Notes: generated from the sequence alone by a model not told the origin. Positions 33,716 to 42,202 are shown, counted from the first letter of the stretch. The stretch is DNA of 64,000 nucleotides from Gryllotalpicola daejeonensis (GCF_039538145.1 NZ_BAABBV010000001.1:2480001-2544000), one strand, 5' to 3'. Numbers and translations: made by a program.

Positions 33716-34041
33716 CCCTTGCACCAAGAGTGTCCTGCAATCACATTCCGCGTTGGCTGCCACAGCAAACAACTAACGCTCTTAGAAGATATAACGGCCA
33801 GGTAACGCTGTCTAGTTATCTGTTCGTGATTTTTCCTGCGAGTTGTTTATGCGCTGCTTCGCAGCACGATCAAGCCGCCGGATGCCGCGCCATCACCGCG
33901 AACAGTGCCGAAACGGCGCTGCGGCCGGGGCGATCCGACATTACGGAACATGTCGATGTGCGGGCCCTCGGGGGCTGCGGACACGGAGGTCTGCTCGCCC
34001 GACGCCGCTTCGGCACCGCCCGACGGCGGAGGCGCAGCGGC
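33716..34041. other. AT-richer gap between convergent genes, unexplained
   Basis: No gene is convincing here although both flanking genes end toward it. Bases 33,755-33,850 are clearly AT-richer than the surroundings and contain CTAA-N5-TTAG (33,773-33,785), GATATAACG, and the distant inverted pair AAACAACT (about 33,766) and AGTTGTTT (about 33,841). A short hairpin GCTGC/GCAGC follows. Promoter-like DNA in a convergent gap suggests an unannotated RNA or a gene remnant. Open frames in it have unlikely composition. Confidence 0.4.
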
Positions 34042-34695
34042 TCAGTAGCCGACGACGAAGCGGCGGTTGATGTGGGTCGGGGTCTCGATCTCGTCGACGA
34101 ACGCGAGCGCGAAGTCGGCGCCGGAGATCTCGGACTTGCCCTCGGCGTCGCGCAGCACCGTGTCGGCGCTGGTGCGGTAGCCGCCGATCGCGGTGCCGGG
34201 GTTGAAGCCGCCGTACGTCTCGGCGGGGCTCACATAGAACCACTGCAGCCCGTTGGGCGTCTCGTCGCTGCGCAGCCAGTCGAGGATGCCGGCGTGTGCC
34301 AGCGCCTCGGGCTTGTACGCCTCGACGAACTCGGGCTTGTCGACGAGCCGCGGGCCGCCGACACCCTCGTGCGACGAGCCGGCGCCGCCGACGAACCCGA
34401 GCCGAGCGCCGCCCGCGACGGCACCCTCGGCGAGGCCGGGCACGAGTTGCGGCAGCACGGGCTGGTTCGAGCCGTCGACGGCGTGGATCGCCACGACCAC
34501 CACGTCGTGCTCCGCCGCGAGCCGGTCGGTGAAGGCGCGGTCGGTGATGTCGCCCTGCACATACGAGACGCCGTCGATCGGGGCATCCGGTGCGTGCCTC
34601 GAAACGGCCGTCACGCTGATGCCGCGCTTCACTGCTTCCGCGGCGATGTTGCTGCCTGAATACCCGGTGCCACCGATGATCGCAATAGAGGTCAT
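34042..34695 (-). CDS. NAD(P)-binding oxidoreductase, atypical SDR/NmrA-like
   Basis: A 217-residue Rossmann-fold protein. IIGGTGYSGSNIAAEAVKRG is the nucleotide loop (GxxGxxG); the acidic QGDITD and FVGGAGSS segments follow as in YwnB/NAD(P)H-binding reductases. The catalytic Tyr-Lys pair of classical SDRs is not present, which is normal in this atypical group. Substrate unknown. It stands alone between the AT-rich gap and the winged-helix regulator. Confidence 0.85.
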   Translation of the reverse strand: MTSIAIIGGTGYSGSNIAAEAVKRGISVTAVSRHAPDAPIDGVSYVQGDITDRAFTDRLAAEHDVVVVAIHAVDGSNQPVLPQLVPGLAEGAVAGGARLGFVGGAGSSHEGVGGPRLVDKPEFVEAYKPEALAHAGILDWLRSDETPNGLQWFYVSPAETYGGFNPGTAIGGYRTSADTVLRDAEGKSEISGADFALAFVDEIETPTHINRRFVVGY

Positions 34696-34774
34696 GTATG
34701 CCTCAGCCAGCTCGCCCCGGAACGTATTCCGACTTCGCCGAAGGTTACGAAGAGGCCAGAGCCGGTCGGGGAGC

Positions 34775-35452
34775 TCAGAACCGGTCGGGCGACGGCGCGT
34801 GCGACTGGCGGATCACGACGTCGGCGTGACGGTCGAAGCGGTAGCCGACGCCGCGCACCGTGCGCACGATGTCCTCGTAGCGCCCGAGCTTCGCGCGCAG
34901 GCGGCGCACGTGCACGTCGATGGTGCGCTCGTTCGGGATCTCCTCATCGGAGGCGGACGACCACAGCGACTCGATCAGCTCGGTGCGCTCGATCGTGCGG
35001 CCCTCGCGAAGGACGAGGTACTGCAGCAGCTCGAACTCCTTGAAGGTGAGCGAGACGCGGTCGCCGTCGAGCAGCAGGTGGCGGCGCGTGACGTCGATCG
35101 TGACGCCCGTCTTGTCGGCGCTGTCGTCGGCGCGTGAGCCGGCCGGGCGCTGCCTGGCGACCGCAGCGGGGTCACGCAGGGCGAGGCGCACGACGTCGAC
35201 GTCGCGGCCGCCCGCACCCTCGGGGGCGAGCGCGACGGAGGCGAACGACTCGGCGCCGGAGGCGACCTCGGCGAGCGTCTTCTTCAGCGCGGCGACGATG
35301 GTGCCGAGGTCGGTACCTGCGGCGGCGGCCTTCGCCTCGTCGAAGCCGACGTAGAGGGCGAAGCCGCGGGCGGTCCCTGCGGGCGCGATGCGCGCGGCGG
35401 GAGCGGCCGTGGTCGAGGAGGTGAGAGCGGACTCGGGCAGAGTGAAGGTCAT
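34775..35452 (-). CDS. Winged-helix regulator without receiver domain
   Basis: A 225-residue protein. The C-terminal ~95 residues are an OmpR-type winged helix (LTFKEFELLQYLVLREGRTIERTELIESLW, then NERTIDVHVRRLRAKLG). The first ~120 residues are Ala-rich and contain no phosphoacceptor Asp pocket, so this is not a classical response regulator; the segment GFALYVGFDEAKAAAAGTDLGTIVAALKKTL may bind a different signal. Orphan regulators of this shape occur in related actinobacteria. No kinase gene is adjacent. A long leader with TGTCA motifs precedes it. Confidence 0.8.
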   Translation of the reverse strand: MTFTLPESALTSSTTAAPAARIAPAGTARGFALYVGFDEAKAAAAGTDLGTIVAALKKTLAEVASGAESFASVALAPEGAGGRDVDVVRLALRDPAAVARQRPAGSRADDSADKTGVTIDVTRRHLLLDGDRVSLTFKEFELLQYLVLREGRTIERTELIESLWSSASDEEIPNERTIDVHVRRLRAKLGRYEDIVRTVRGVGYRFDRHADVVIRQSHAPSPDRF

Positions 35453-35826
35453 CGGAATCAGATCCTTTGGATGATGATGCTGCGGCGGGCCGACGCGGAT
35501 TCGCGCTCAGAGAGCGGCCCTGATGGTGTGCGCCTCGTCAGCGAGGCAGGCGGGGGGAGCGGACTCACCCCAGTCGAAGGGCTGAAGGAATCAGGCACAC
35601 ATTCGACACATGAGAGCGCCGCGGCCGGGCATCATCATGCCGGCAGTCTCGCTCACCTCGAGGGCGGAACGAAGGCTCACGGTGTCAGTCATGTCACAAA
35701 GCAAAACATAAAACGTCGCGTTATGTCAAACATGACAGGAGCGAATGAATCAGAGCGAGGGATGCCTGCACCGGCGCCCCACTCGCGCGGGTGCGCGGTC
35801 GTCCCGGCGCCAGCGGGCGGTCTGGG
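35453..35826. promoter_or_regulatory. Long leader/promoter region of the winged-helix gene
   Basis: About 370 bases without a convincing gene. On the minus strand TTGACATAACG (about 35,719-35,729) looks like a -35 region. It overlaps the palindrome TGTCA-AACA-TGACA (35,724-35,737); two more TGTCA motifs lie at 35,683 and 35,692. This would give a leader of over 200 bases before the winged-helix gene. The palindrome could be its own operator. Confidence 0.4.
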
Positions 35827-36462
35827 CTACTCCGCGAGCCCGTAGAGGCGGTCGCCCGCGTCGCCGAGGCCCGGCACGATGTAGCCGTGCTCGTTGAGCC
35901 GCTCGTCGAGCGCGCCGAGCACGAGGCGCACGTCGCGCCCCGCGGTCTCCTTCTCGAGCCGCTCGATGCCCTCTGGCGCGGCGAGGATGCAGATCGCGGT
36001 GACGTCCGAAGCGCCGCGCTGGAAGAGGAACTCGAGCGCGGCGCCGAGCGAGCCGCCGGTGGCGAGCATCGGGTCGAGCACGAAGCACTGGCGACCGGAG
36101 AGGTCCTCTGGCAGTCGCTCTGCGTAGGTCGTGGGCTGGAAAGTCGCTTCGTCGCGGGCCATGCCGAGGAAGCCGACCTCGGCGTTCGGCAGCACGGCCA
36201 TCATGCCGTCGAGCATGCCGAGCCCCGCGCGCAGAATCGGCACGACCAGCGGCACGGGCTTCGAGAGGGCGAGGCCGTTGTAGGGCGCGACCGGGGTCTG
36301 CACCGTGATCGGCTCGACCCGCACCTCGCGTGTCGCCTCGTAGCTCAGCAGCGTGATGAGCTCGGCGACCAGCGCGCGGAACTGCGGGCTGGGGGTCTCG
36401 CGATCGCGCAGCACCGTCAGCTTGTGGGTGATGAGCGGGTGGTCTGCAACGTGCACTCGCAT
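35827..36462 (-). CDS. upp: Uracil phosphoribosyltransferase
   Basis: A 211-residue salvage enzyme making UMP from uracil and PRPP. VPILRAGLGMLDGM, LDPMLATGGSLGAALEF (PRPP loop) and CILAAPEGIERLE are conserved, and the C-terminal GLGDAGDRLYG uracil-binding segment is present. Start at ATG 36,462 gives MRVHVADHPLI, the normal N-terminus; longer frames upstream run into tadA on the other strand. It diverges from tadA by 54 bases. Confidence 0.97.
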   Translation of the reverse strand: MRVHVADHPLITHKLTVLRDRETPSPQFRALVAELITLLSYEATREVRVEPITVQTPVAPYNGLALSKPVPLVVPILRAGLGMLDGMMAVLPNAEVGFLGMARDEATFQPTTYAERLPEDLSGRQCFVLDPMLATGGSLGAALEFLFQRGASDVTAICILAAPEGIERLEKETAGRDVRLVLGALDERLNEHGYIVPGLGDAGDRLYGLAE

Positions 36463-36516
36463 AGGCTCAAGGCTACCGGGCCGCCCGTGCCCGAAAGCCA
36501 GGTCAGAAGGGGCGTG

Positions 36517-36981
36517 ATGCTCACCGTTCCGCCGCAGTACGACGCGTGGATGGGACTCGCGCTCGACGAGGCCCGCGCGGCGCTCGCGACGGGCGACGTT
36601 CCCGTCGGCGCAGTCGTGATCGGGGCCGACGGCGCGGTGCTCGGGCGGGGGCGCAACGCGCGCGAGGCGCGACAGGACCCGACGGCGCACGCCGAGGTGG
36701 AGGCGCTGCGCGAGGCATCCCGCGTCACCGGCGACTGGCAGCTGACGGGCGCGACCCTCGTCGTCACCCTCGAGCCGTGCGCCATGTGCGCGGGCGCGAT
36801 CCTCTCGGCGCGGGTGCCGACGGTCGTCTTCGGCGCGTGGGATGAGAAGGCCGGGGCGTCAGGCTCGGTCTACGATCTGCTGCGCGACCGGCGGCTGCCG
36901 CAGAGTGCGGCGGTCTACGCGGGGGTGCGGGCCGAGGAATCCGCCGCTCTGCTGCTGCAGTTCTTCGAGCAGCGTCGCTAG
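36517..36981 (+). CDS. tadA: tRNA-specific adenosine deaminase
   Basis: A 154-residue zinc deaminase that changes adenosine 34 to inosine in tRNA-Arg(ACG), the same tRNA whose 3' piece marks the element boundary. HAEVEAL (zinc His and catalytic Glu) and EPCAMCAGAI (two zinc Cys) are intact. ATG 36,517 follows AGAAGG; GTG 36,514 directly before it is an alternative. Length fits TadA. Confidence 0.95.
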   Translation: MLTVPPQYDAWMGLALDEARAALATGDVPVGAVVIGADGAVLGRGRNAREARQDPTAHAEVEALREASRVTGDWQLTGATLVVTLEPCAMCAGAILSARVPTVVFGAWDEKAGASGSVYDLLRDRRLPQSAAVYAGVRAEESAALLLQFFEQRR

Positions 36982-37070
36982 CGCGTTTCGAGACGCGCGC
37001 GGATCCTGAGGGGCCGCGAAGCGCCGCGTCTCGAAGGCCGCAGGCTCCGCGAGCTCCTCAACGCGCGTGA
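36982..37070. repeat. REP-like palindromic element between tadA and the CDF gene
   Basis: Inverted arms TTCGAGACGCG (36,987-36,997) and CGCGTCTCGAA (37,025-37,035) flank GGATCCTGAGGGGCCGCG, followed by CTCCGCGAGCTCCTCAACGCG. The TTCGAGACGC...CTCCTCAAC layout recurs in part at 22.3 kb and 50.95 kb. It lies between convergent genes and may also stop transcription. Confidence 0.65.
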
Positions 37071-38021
37071 TCAGCGCGTCGCATCGAAGACGTCGGGCTC
37101 GAGGTAGATCAGGCGCGCAACGGGAACCGCGGCGCGAATCCGTTCTTCGACGGCGTCGGTCGCGGCGGCGGCATCCGTCACGGTCCTGGCCCCGGGCATC
37201 GCGATCTTTGCCGCGACGAGCAGCTCGTCGGGGCCGAGGTACATCGTGCGCAGGTGGATGATGCGGTCCGTCTCGCCGCCGGCGAGGATCGCAGCCTCGA
37301 TCGTGCGCAGCTCGGCCTCGGTGGCGCCTTCGCCGACCAGCAGGCTCTTGACCTCGGTGCCGAGCACGATCGCGACCAGCACCAGCAGCACGCCGATGGC
37401 GATCGAGCCGGCGGCGTCGAACACCCCGTTGCCGGTGATGAGCGCGAGGCCGACGCCGATCAGGGCGAGCAGCAGACCGGTGAGGGCCGCCACGTCTTCG
37501 AGCAGCACGGCGGGCAGCTCGGGGTTCTTCGCGCGGCGGATGAACTGCACCCACGTGCCGGAGCCCTTGTGGGGCCGCGACTCGGCGATGCCGGTGCGCA
37601 GCGACAGCCCCTCGAGCACGATCGAGATCACGAGCACCGCGAGCGGCAGCCACCACAGGTGCGGGCGCACGTAGTGGTCGAGGTCCTGCATCTTCTCGAC
37701 GCCCTCGTAGATCGAGAAGACGCCGCCGACCGAGAACAGGATGATCGCCACGACGAAGGCGTAGATGAAGCGCTCGCGGCCGTAGCCGAAGGGGTGCTCG
37801 CGGTCGGCGTCGCGCCTGGCCCGCCGGCCGCCGATGAGCAGCAGCAGCTGATTGCCCGAGTCGGCGAGCGAGTGCACGGATTCCGCGAGCAACGAGCTCG
37901 AGCCGGAGAACAGGAACGCGAGGAACTTGACGATCGCGATTCCGACGTTCGCGCCGAGCGCGGCGAAGATCGCGGCGCCGCCGTGCGACTCGGGCTGGTG
38001 CTCGGCGGGGGCATCCGTCAT
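37071..38021 (-). CDS. Cation diffusion facilitator family transporter
   Basis: A 316-residue proton-coupled exporter of Zn2+ or a similar divalent metal, with six membrane helices and a cytoplasmic C-terminal domain. The first metal half-site SVHSLADSGNQ has the HxxxD pattern. The second half-site in helix 5 reads EDVAALTG rather than HxxxD, which resembles the ZnT9-like subgroup and may alter metal choice. ATG 38,021 is preferred; a longer frame adds 14 residues. Convergent with tadA and divergent from proC. Confidence 0.88.
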   Translation of the reverse strand: MTDAPAEHQPESHGGAAIFAALGANVGIAIVKFLAFLFSGSSSLLAESVHSLADSGNQLLLLIGGRRARRDADREHPFGYGRERFIYAFVVAIILFSVGGVFSIYEGVEKMQDLDHYVRPHLWWLPLAVLVISIVLEGLSLRTGIAESRPHKGSGTWVQFIRRAKNPELPAVLLEDVAALTGLLLALIGVGLALITGNGVFDAAGSIAIGVLLVLVAIVLGTEVKSLLVGEGATEAELRTIEAAILAGGETDRIIHLRTMYLGPDELLVAAKIAMPGARTVTDAAAATDAVEERIRAAVPVARLIYLEPDVFDATR

Positions 38022-38119
38022 GGCCCCAATCCTATGAGGAGCTTGTGCGTCCGCGACCGACAACTGCGGCCCTGTTCGCGGCCGCAGGCGTCGGCGCGGG
38101 GCGCAATTAAGGTGGGGCC

Positions 38120-38971
38120 ATGACCGATGCGCCGACGACGACCCTGCCCACCACCGCCTTCCTCGGTGCCGGATCGATGGCCGGGGCCATTCTGGGCGGC
38201 CTGCTCTCGCCGGCGGTCAGCGTGACGGGCGGCGTGCGCGTGACGAGCCGTACGGCTGAGAAGGCGGCGAGTTTCGCGGGCGTGCCCGGCGTCGCCGCGT
38301 ATGCGACCGAGGCTGAGGCGGATGCCAATCGCATCGCCGTTCGCGGGGCGAAGCTCGTCGTGCTGGCGGTCAAGCCGTACCTCGTGCCCGAGGTGCTCGC
38401 CGAGGTCGCCGGCGACCTCGAGCCCGACGCCGTGGTCGTGAGCGTCGCCGCCGGGGTCACGATCGCGACGATGGAAGCGGCGGTTCCGGCATCCGTCGCC
38501 GTCATCCGCACCATGCCGAACACACCCGCCCAGGTCGGGCGCGGCGTGACGGGCGTGAGCGCCGGAACGCGCGCGACAGAAGACGATGTGGCGCTCGTGC
38601 GCGCGCTGTTCGAGACGGTCGGCGCGGTGGTCGAGGTGCCGGAGTCGCAGCTCGACGCGCTGTCGACGATCTCGGGGTCGGGGCCCGCGTACGTGTTCCT
38701 GCTCGTCGAGGAGCTGACGAAGACCGCGCTCGCCAAGGGGTTCTCGCCCGGGCAAGCCAAGCTGCTCGTCGAGCAGACGTTCCTCGGGGCGAGCGAGCTG
38801 CTCGTCTCGACCGGTGAGGACCCCGCCGAGCTGCGCCGCCGGGTGACCAGCCCCAAGGGCACGACCGAGAAGGCGATCGAGGTGCTGCAGGGCGCCGACC
38901 TCTCGGCCCTCTTCGATCGCGCGACCGACGCCGCGCTCGCCCGCGCCCGCGAGCTCGCGTCCGGCGCATAG
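38120..38971 (+). CDS. proC: Pyrroline-5-carboxylate reductase
   Basis: A 283-residue enzyme catalysing the last step of proline synthesis with NAD(P)H. TAFLGAGSMAGAILGGLL is the nucleotide loop; AVKPYLVPEVL, RTMPNTPAQVGRGVTG and LDALSTISGSGPAYVFLLVEE (seen as ISGSGPAYVF) are family signatures, and VTSPKGTTEKAIEVL closes the active site. Length fits. It stands alone with a short leader. Confidence 0.97.
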   Translation: MTDAPTTTLPTTAFLGAGSMAGAILGGLLSPAVSVTGGVRVTSRTAEKAASFAGVPGVAAYATEAEADANRIAVRGAKLVVLAVKPYLVPEVLAEVAGDLEPDAVVVSVAAGVTIATMEAAVPASVAVIRTMPNTPAQVGRGVTGVSAGTRATEDDVALVRALFETVGAVVEVPESQLDALSTISGSGPAYVFLLVEELTKTALAKGFSPGQAKLLVEQTFLGASELLVSTGEDPAELRRRVTSPKGTTEKAIEVLQGADLSALFDRATDAALARARELASGA

Positions 38972-38988
38972 CGTGTGCGCCACTGGCT

Positions 38989-39028
38989 TCCGCTTTGCGC
39001 TACTCGGATCCGAGTAGCGCAAAGCGGA
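38989..39028. repeat. 40-base perfect palindrome between proC and trkA
   Basis: Each 20-base half (38,989-39,008 and 39,009-39,028) is the exact reverse complement of the other with no loop, centred in CGGATCCG. A second pair GCGCCAC/GTGGCGC flanks it. It lies between the ends of proC and trkA and could extrude as a cruciform or stop transcription both ways. Confidence 0.9.
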
Positions 39029-39047
39029 TCCTGGTGGCGCAACCGCG

Positions 39048-39725
39048 TCACTCCTCCAGCGACGCGAACCTCTCGACGGCGGCCTCTCTGCCGGACACCA
39101 CGATGACGTCGCCCTCGTGCACGACGGTCTGTTCCGAGGCATCCGTGAACGGCTCGTTCGGCCGCTTGATGCCGACGACCGTCACCTTGTGCACGCGGCG
39201 CACCCCGGAATCGGCGAGCGACCTGCCGCAGATCGGTCTCGGCGCGTGCATCTTGACGAACACGAAGTCGTCGTCGAACTGGATGAAGTCCAGCATCCGC
39301 CCGCTCACCAGCCGTGCGATGCGCTCGCCCGCCTCGGCCTCGGGGTAGATGACGTGGTGCGCGCCGATGCGGCTGAGGATCTTGCCGTGCGCGGGTGTCA
39401 CGGCCTTCGCCCAGATCTGGGGGATGCCGAGTTCGACGAGGTTCGCGGTGATGAGAACGGATGCCTCGATCTGCGAGCCCACCGCGACGATGGCGATCTG
39501 GAAGTCGGCCGCACCGATCTGGCGCAGCGCGTCGAGCTGGGTCGAGTCGGCCTGCACGGTGTGCGTGACCTCTTCGGCCCACTCCTGCACCAGGGCGGCG
39601 TCGACGTCGACGGCGAGAACCTCGCGGCCGAGCTTGTCGAGCTCGGCGGCGGCCGCCGAGCCGAAGCGGCCGAGCCCGATCAGCAGCACGGCGGCGTCGT
39701 GACGGATCTCATGCGGGTTAGCCAA
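39048..39725 (-). CDS. TrkA/KtrA-type potassium uptake regulator
   Basis: A 225-residue cytoplasmic subunit that gates the TrkH-type channel. RCK_N domain (about 10-140) with LLIGLGRFGSAAAAEL for NAD(H)/ATP binding and the acidic VDVD end of strand 2; RCK_C domain (about 145-225) with VVGIKRPNEPF, a possible c-di-AMP site. It overlaps the end of trkH by 8 bases, so the subunits are co-translated. Confidence 0.93.
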   Translation of the reverse strand: MANPHEIRHDAAVLLIGLGRFGSAAAAELDKLGREVLAVDVDAALVQEWAEEVTHTVQADSTQLDALRQIGAADFQIAIVAVGSQIEASVLITANLVELGIPQIWAKAVTPAHGKILSRIGAHHVIYPEAEAGERIARLVSGRMLDFIQFDDDFVFVKMHAPRPICGRSLADSGVRRVHKVTVVGIKRPNEPFTDASEQTVVHEGDVIVVSGREAAVERFASLEE

Positions 39726-41154
39726 CGATGGGCCTCTCTTCCGGGTGGGCGTAGAGCCGGCGCTGCTGGCTCTGGGCGAGGGCGGCCGCGAGCGTGATGC
39801 TGCCGATGCGGCCGAAGAACATGGTCAGGGCGAGCACGTAGACCGCCGGCGTCGGTGCGCCCATCGTGAGCCCCGTGGATAGGCCGCAGGTCGCGAAGGC
39901 GCTGATGACGTCGAAGAGCGCGTGATCGAGCGAGTCGTGCGTGATTGCGAGGATCGTCACGGTGGCGACGGCGACGATCGTGGCGCCCCACAGCACGACC
40001 GAGACGGCCACCCGCAGCACGTCGCCCGGGATGCGGCGGTGGAACGCCTCCATGCTCTCGACGCCTTTGGCCTCTGCCACCGCCGCGAGGAACAGCACGG
40101 CGAGGGTGGTCACCTTGATGCCGCCGCCTGTGGAGGCCGAGCCGCCGCCGATGAACATCAGCATGTCGGTCACGAGCAGGCTCGAGTTGTGCAGGTGCGA
40201 GACGTCGAACGTCGCGAAGCCGCCCGAGCGGGCCATCGCCGAGAGGAAGAAACCCTGGAAGATGCCGTCGCCCGTGCCGAGCCGCGCGAACGTCTTGGTG
40301 TTGTCGTGCTCGAGCGACCACAGCACGATGCCGCCGATGACGAACAGCAGCAGGTAGGCGACGACCGTGAGCTTCACGTGCAGCGAGACGATGCGGCGAC
40401 GCTCGGACGGGGTGCGGATGACGCGGGCGAGGGCGTAGATGACGGGGAATCCGATCGCCCCCAGCATCACCGTGAGCGCGAGGGTCGTGAGGAACACGTA
40501 GTCGTGCGCGAACGGGATGAGCCCATTGCTGTTCGGCGTGAAGCCGGTGTTCGTGAACGCCATCGCCGAGTAGTAGACGGCGTCGCGCGCGGACTCGCCG
40601 AGCGTGAAGCCGTGCGCGAGCAGCAGCGGGAAGAAGATCGCCGAGGCGATCAGCTCGATCGCCACGACGCTGATCGCGATCGTGAGCAGCAGCCCGCCGA
40701 CCTCGCCAAGGCGGACCGCCTGGCTCTCGGAAACCGGGCCCTTGTGGGAGCGCAATGGGTTGGTGTCGCCCGCCGCGATGAGCCGCGCGCGCAGGCCGAG
40801 GTGCCGGCTGATGATCAGCCCGAGAGTGCTCGCGAGGGTGAGCACGCCGATTCCGCCGATCTGCACGCCGATGTAGATGACGACCTCGCCGAAGCCCGAC
40901 CAGTGCGTCGTCATGTCGACGGTCGACAGGCCCGTGACGCAGACGACGGAGATGGCCGTGAACAGCGCGTCGGCGAAGTCGGTCGCCGTGTGCGCGGCGC
41001 TCGAGATCGGCAGGGCGAGCAGGCCCGTCCACACCAGCACCAGGGCCGCGAACACGATGAGTGCGAACCGGCTGGGGCTCGCCGACGCGAAGTCTGAGAA
41101 CGACTCGCGGATGCCTCGACGACCCCGCCTCGCTGCGACCGCGGTCACCGACAT
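39718..41154 (-). CDS. TrkH/KtrB-family potassium uptake channel
   Basis: A 478-residue membrane protein of the SKT superfamily with four M1-P-M2 repeats. Pore-loop sequences are visible: SVVCVTGLS, AFTNTGFTPNS, GGSASTGGGIK and FATCGLSTGL, each carrying the filter Gly. ATG 41,154 follows a G-rich ribosome site. TrkA is encoded immediately downstream. Together they take up K+ driven by ion gradients and respond to nucleotide or c-di-AMP state. Confidence 0.93.
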   Translation of the reverse strand: MSVTAVAARRGRRGIRESFSDFASASPSRFALIVFAALVLVWTGLLALPISSAAHTATDFADALFTAISVVCVTGLSTVDMTTHWSGFGEVVIYIGVQIGGIGVLTLASTLGLIISRHLGLRARLIAAGDTNPLRSHKGPVSESQAVRLGEVGGLLLTIAISVVAIELIASAIFFPLLLAHGFTLGESARDAVYYSAMAFTNTGFTPNSNGLIPFAHDYVFLTTLALTVMLGAIGFPVIYALARVIRTPSERRRIVSLHVKLTVVAYLLLFVIGGIVLWSLEHDNTKTFARLGTGDGIFQGFFLSAMARSGGFATFDVSHLHNSSLLVTDMLMFIGGGSASTGGGIKVTTLAVLFLAAVAEAKGVESMEAFHRRIPGDVLRVAVSVVLWGATIVAVATVTILAITHDSLDHALFDVISAFATCGLSTGLTMGAPTPAVYVLALTMFFGRIGSITLAAALAQSQQRRLYAHPEERPIVG

Positions 41155-41214
41155 CCCCCGCCCTCCACTCGCCCATCCTGCCCTCGACCGCTCGGGACTG
41201 GCTACTCTTGCCAC

Positions 41215-41661
41215 ATGGCCGACATCTTTGACATCGTTGCCGACTCGACCAGGCGCGAGATCCTGCAGGTGCTGCTTGAGGCGCAGTCCACGGGCAGCGG
41301 CGAGGTGGCGGTGTCGCAGATCGTGCTCGCTCTCGAGCTGAGCCAGCCGACCGTGTCGAAGCACCTCAAGGTCCTGCGCGACGCCGGGCTGGTGCGGGTG
41401 CGCGAAGAGGGCCAGCACCGGTACTACCACCTCGACTCGACCCCGCTCGAAGAGGTCGACGAGTGGCTGCTGCCGTTCCTCGGCACGGCAGAAGAGCCGG
41501 AGGCGGCGTCGGATGCCACGGCCGTCGGCGCCTCGTCGTCGGTGGGCTTCGGCGCCACCGGGCTCTCCGAGTCGCAGAAGGAGTTCGCGGCTTCGGTCGG
41601 CAAGGTCGCCGCTGGTGCCGCGGCGCGCGCGGCCGCGCTGGCCTCACGCGTGAAGCGCTGA
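41215..41661 (+). CDS. ArsR-type winged-helix regulator
   Basis: A 148-residue regulator: winged helix in residues 1-85 (IFDIVADSTRREILQVLL, then LELSQPTVSKHLKVLRDAGLVRVREEGQHRYYHLD), followed by an Ala/Ser-rich tail. No metal-binding Cys cluster is seen, so it is probably not a metal sensor. It diverges from trkH by 60 bases and could control potassium uptake, but also precedes the ribosomal protein gene. Confidence 0.88.
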   Translation: MADIFDIVADSTRREILQVLLEAQSTGSGEVAVSQIVLALELSQPTVSKHLKVLRDAGLVRVREEGQHRYYHLDSTPLEEVDEWLLPFLGTAEEPEAASDATAVGASSSVGFGATGLSESQKEFAASVGKVAAGAAARAAALASRVKR

Positions 41662-41754
41662 ACCGGCCGCGGTCAGGGGCCCAGTCGGCGGCTGGTAAGA
41701 TGGCTGTTTGTGTCGCGCTCGACGCGCGGCATCCCCGATCTTTGTGAGGTTTCC

Positions 41755-41853
41755 GTGGGTTCTGTCATCAAGAAGCGCCGCAAGCGCATGGCGAAGAAGA
41801 AGCACCGCAAGCTTCTTCGCAAGACGCGCCACCAGCGTCGCAACAAGAAGTAG
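41755..41853 (+). CDS. 30S ribosomal protein bS22 (AURKAIP1/COX24 domain)
   Basis: A 32-residue, extremely basic peptide starting MGSVIKKRRKRMAKKKHRK and ending in RRNKK. This is the actinobacterial small-subunit protein bS22 seen in mycobacterial ribosomes. GTG 41,755 follows GAGGT. It is too short for ordinary gene finding but the sequence is near-invariant in the phylum. It is single-gene length with its own terminator downstream. Confidence 0.93.
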   Translation: MGSVIKKRRKRMAKKKHRKLLRKTRHQRRNKK

Positions 41854-41892
41854 GTTCTGTGCCTGCCTAGCAGCAGGGACCTACCAGCAGAA

Positions 41893-41926
41893 AGCGTCAG
41901 GGCACTCGCCCTGGCGCTTCTTCTGT
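41893..41926 (+). terminator. Terminator after bS22
   Basis: Arms AGCGTCAGGGC and GCCCTGGCGCT with loop ACTC, followed by TCTTCTGTTT. The glutaredoxin-like gene starts 10 bases further on, so it might be read by leakage or from a promoter within this short space. Confidence 0.75.
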
Positions 41927-41935
41927 TTGACTTGA

Positions 41936-42202
41936 GTGGTGCCGCACCGCATCACGCTCTACTCGAAGCCCGGCTGCCACCTGTGCGAAGACGCGCGGAA
42001 CGTCGTGGACGACGTGGTGGCGCGGGTGCAGGCATCCGCTCGTCTTGATCTTCAGGTCGATGAGATCGACATCCTCGGCGACGCGGACTTGCAGAATCGC
42101 TACGGTGAAGAGATCCCCGTCGTGCTCATCGACGGCAAGATGCACACCTATTGGCGCGTCGATGCGGCGCGCTTCGAGAAGGCACTCAAGGAGCTCGCAT
42201 GA
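41936..42202 (+). CDS. Glutaredoxin-like thiol protein
   Basis: An 88-residue thioredoxin-fold protein of the DUF836 type. ITLYSKPGCHLCEDA holds the CxxC-type redox pair (CHLC), and IPVVLIDGKMH contains the cis-proline. Two adjacent GTG codons (41,936 and 41,939) can start it. The partner protein is unknown. Its stop overlaps the next start as ATGA. Confidence 0.87.
   Translation: MVPHRITLYSKPGCHLCEDARNVVDDVVARVQASARLDLQVDEIDILGDADLQNRYGEEIPVVLIDGKMHTYWRVDAARFEKALKELA

Noticed and set aside
35471..35845. 124-codon frame upstream of upp
   Set aside because: Poor composition, crosses promoter-like palindromes, and overlaps the end of upp on the other strand.
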